Shown here one piece after another: positions 62,281 to 64,000 of a stretch of DNA of 64,000 nt. Position numbers and translations under genes: made by a program. Origin of the DNA: CAISCU01 sp943361925 (GTDB taxonomy: Bacteria; Bacteroidota; Bacteroidia; UKL13-3); the NCBI GenBank assembly GCA_943361925.1, contig CALRIT020000022.1:1-64000 (forward strand), read 5' to 3'. The notes beneath the pieces were generated by a model. It did not search any database and had not been told where the DNA came from. It saw only the letters and a program-made list of their open reading frames with translations. The first letter of the stretch is position 1. Every line of letters begins with the position of its first letter.

Positions 62281-64000
62281 ATGAGAGAAAAGAAACTTTT
62301 TCTATTGGATGGAATGGCTTTGGTTTACAGAGCTTATTTTGCTTTTAGCCAAAACCCGCGTGTAACAAGTTATGGCTTTAACACTTCAGCCATTTTTGGT
62401 TTTACTACAACTTTATTGGATGTAATTAAAAAAGAAAAACCTACACATATTGGTGTTTCATTTGATACTTCCGCTCCTACAGCTCGACATATTGAGTACG
62501 AATTATACAAAGCTCATCGTGAAGAGCAACCTGAAGACATAACCAAAGCATTGCCTTATATACGCCAGATTACAGAAGCATTAAATATTCCTCTTTTAAT
62601 TATGGATGGATATGAGGCCGATGATATTATTGGAACGATAGCAAAAAAAGCTGCTGCGGCAGATTTTGATGTGTACATGATGACTCCTGATAAAGATTTT
62701 GGCCAGTTGGTTGAAGAACATATTTTCATCTACAAACCTGCTAGATTAGGAAATGATGTTGAAATTTTAGGCATACCTGAAATCTTAAAGAAATGGGAGA
62801 TCCAGGAAGTGAGTCAGGTAATTGATATCCTTGGTCTTTGGGGCGATGCGGTTGATAATATCCCCGGTGTACCAGGAGTTGGTGAAAAAACCGCAAAAGT
62901 ACTTGTCCAGAAATATGGCAGTATTGAAGGTTTACTTGCTAATACACATGAATTAAAAGGTAAACAAAAAGAGAATGTAGAAAACAATAAAGACAAGGCT
63001 TTATTATCAAAACGATTGGCAACTATCGATATCAATGTTCCGATTGAGTTTGATGAAGCATCATTAATCATTGAAAAAGCGGATAGAGAAAAAACAGAAA
63101 AACTTTTTGTTGAACTAGAATTCAAAACTTTATTAAAAAGACTTTTCCCTGATTCAACAGTTGCTCCTGAAAGTTCATCAAGTAAACAACAACAAGCTTC
63201 AAATGGAGCGTTCGATTTGTTTAACCAGGGTACAATTGAATCTAAATCAACTGAAAAATCCTCGGTTCCAACAATTGATTCTACTGAAGAGGAAACAGAG
63301 TCAGTACCAAAAAACACCATTCAAAATGTTCCACACCAATACCACATTGCTCAAACAGATGAGGAATTGAATCAATTGATAAAATTGTTATTGGAACAAA
63401 CTGAAATTTGTTTTGATACAGAAACATCACAATTAGAAAGTACTGAAGCATCGATTGTTGGTTTATCTTTTGCATGGAACTCTCATGAAGGATATTACAT
63501 CCCATTTCCAAATGATGATGCTGAGTCAAAAAAAATCCTAGAAAAATTCAGACCTGTTTTTGAAAGTGAATCCATTACCAAAATTGGTCAGAATATTAAA
63601 TACGATTTAAACATCATCAAGAATTATGGTTTAGACCTCAAAGGACCCATTTTTGATACCATGCTGGCTCATTATTTAATTGAACCTGATCTTAGACATG
63701 GAATGGATTACTTAAGCGGAATTTATTTGAATTACGAACCAGTAAGTATTGAAACTCTGATAGGCAAAAAAGGTAAAAATCAATTAAGCATGCGTGATGT
63801 GCCTTTGGAGAAAATTAAAGAGTACGCCGCTGAGGATGCTGATATTACTCTTCAATTGAAACAGAAATTAGCTCCTGAATTAATTGATAAAAACGCATTG
63901 GAATTATTCAACAACATTGAAATTCCATTGGTGCATGTTTTAAGTGATATGGAAATGGAAGGCATTCGAATCAATTCTGATTTTTTAAATGCCTATTCAA
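62281..64000 (+). CDS. polA: DNA polymerase I, N-terminal part
   Basis: Partial: 573 codons from ATG 62281 to the window edge. The 5'-3' exonuclease domain (about 1-285) has LFLLDGMALVYRAYFAF, the metal-binding GYEADDIIGT and MTPDKDFGQLV, and the helix-hairpin-helix DNIPGVPGVGEKTAKVL. A Ser/Thr/Glu/Gln-rich linker (about 290-350) follows. The 3'-5' exonuclease domain is intact with Asp379 (CFDTETS) and AEDADITLQLK. The polymerase domain begins near 550 and continues beyond the window. The start is set by the upstream region, about 225 bases of which show no clear promoter. Confidence 0.97.
   Translation, partial: MREKKLFLLDGMALVYRAYFAFSQNPRVTSYGFNTSAIFGFTTTLLDVIKKEKPTHIGVSFDTSAPTARHIEYELYKAHREEQPEDITKALPYIRQITEALNIPLLIMDGYEADDIIGTIAKKAAAADFDVYMMTPDKDFGQLVEEHIFIYKPARLGNDVEILGIPEILKKWEIQEVSQVIDILGLWGDAVDNIPGVPGVGEKTAKVLVQKYGSIEGLLANTHELKGKQKENVENNKDKALLSKRLATIDINVPIEFDEASLIIEKADREKTEKLFVELEFKTLLKRLFPDSTVAPESSSSKQQQASNGAFDLFNQGTIESKSTEKSSVPTIDSTEEETESVPKNTIQNVPHQYHIAQTDEELNQLIKLLLEQTEICFDTETSQLESTEASIVGLSFAWNSHEGYYIPFPNDDAESKKILEKFRPVFESESITKIGQNIKYDLNIIKNYGLDLKGPIFDTMLAHYLIEPDLRHGMDYLSGIYLNYEPVSIETLIGKKGKNQLSMRDVPLEKIKEYAAEDADITLQLKQKLAPELIDKNALELFNNIEIPLVHVLSDMEMEGIRINSDFLNAYS

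Noticed and set aside
1..64000. CRISPR arrays, insertion sequences, prophage or rRNA genes
   Set aside because: No regularly spaced repeats, transposase, integrase or rRNA motifs were seen on either strand.

Overview
The window is a gene-dense, AT-rich chromosomal segment that looks like a free-living member of the Bacteroidota. Reasons: several start sites carry the phylum's promoter pattern (TTG or TTTG, 18-20 bases, then TAnnTTTG); SecD and SecF are fused; ribosomal protein L31 is the zinc-free type B; a very large secreted nuclease ends in a type IX secretion (Por) sorting domain; the block folP / DUF1599 / DoxX-like / aroK / tpiA is typical of the phylum; and TonB receptors, lipoproteins and LytTR two-component proteins are of Bacteroidota type. 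I cannot name a genus. I see no CRISPR array, prophage, insertion sequence or rRNA operon.

Layout. 1-3.7 kb: the 5' part of a secreted GEVED-domain protein, then a diheme peroxidase / MbnP-like lipoprotein pair. 3.8-9.3 kb: YajQ, a membrane diadenylate cyclase, dihydropteroate synthase, DUF1599 protein, DoxX-like membrane protein, shikimate kinase, HU and a PyrR-like phosphoribosyltransferase. 9.6-18.1 kb: L31, a GlmU-like nucleotidyltransferase, triosephosphate isomerase, a 1,458-residue exported protein of unknown function, PlsY, ClpS and a CoA-transferase alpha subunit without its beta partner. 18.2-24.4 kb: a MacAB-like exporter (adaptor, two permeases, ATPase) behind an S9 peptidase lipoprotein. 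24.6-28.0 kb: a probable metal-uptake operon (His/Cys-rich anchor protein, TonB receptor, lipoprotein). 28.2-34 kb: urocanate hydratase, an intergenic region with three hairpins and a 31-codon membrane ORF, and a LytTR response regulator with a propeller histidine kinase. 34-39.8 kb: PrmA, an SRPBCC/GyrI-like protein, aminopeptidase P, a HAD phosphatase, a PAS protein and an OmpA-family protein. 39.9-45.4 kb: SecDF, ExbB/ExbD, a small lipoprotein, uridine kinase. 45.6-52.3 kb: a TetR-controlled RND efflux operon with a clear palindromic operator. 52.4-57.3 kb: ArsC-like protein, MarR-YceI pair, and an amidohydrolase / acyltransferase / VOC operon, then a CAU tRNA. 57.4-64 kb: the type IX secreted nuclease and the first part of DNA polymerase I.

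Most genes are housekeeping or envelope functions. The parts most worth a second look are the MbnH/MbnP-like pair (possible tryptophan-to-kynurenine modification), the His/Cys-rich TonB operon, the structured RNA plus small ORF at 29.9-30.1 kb, the giant exported orphan at 12-16.4 kb, and the two operators at 45.6 and 54.1 kb. Several proteins appear to start at TTG. In other places an apparent TTG start is really the end of the TAnnTTTG promoter box, so starts were moved inward where the sequence required it.
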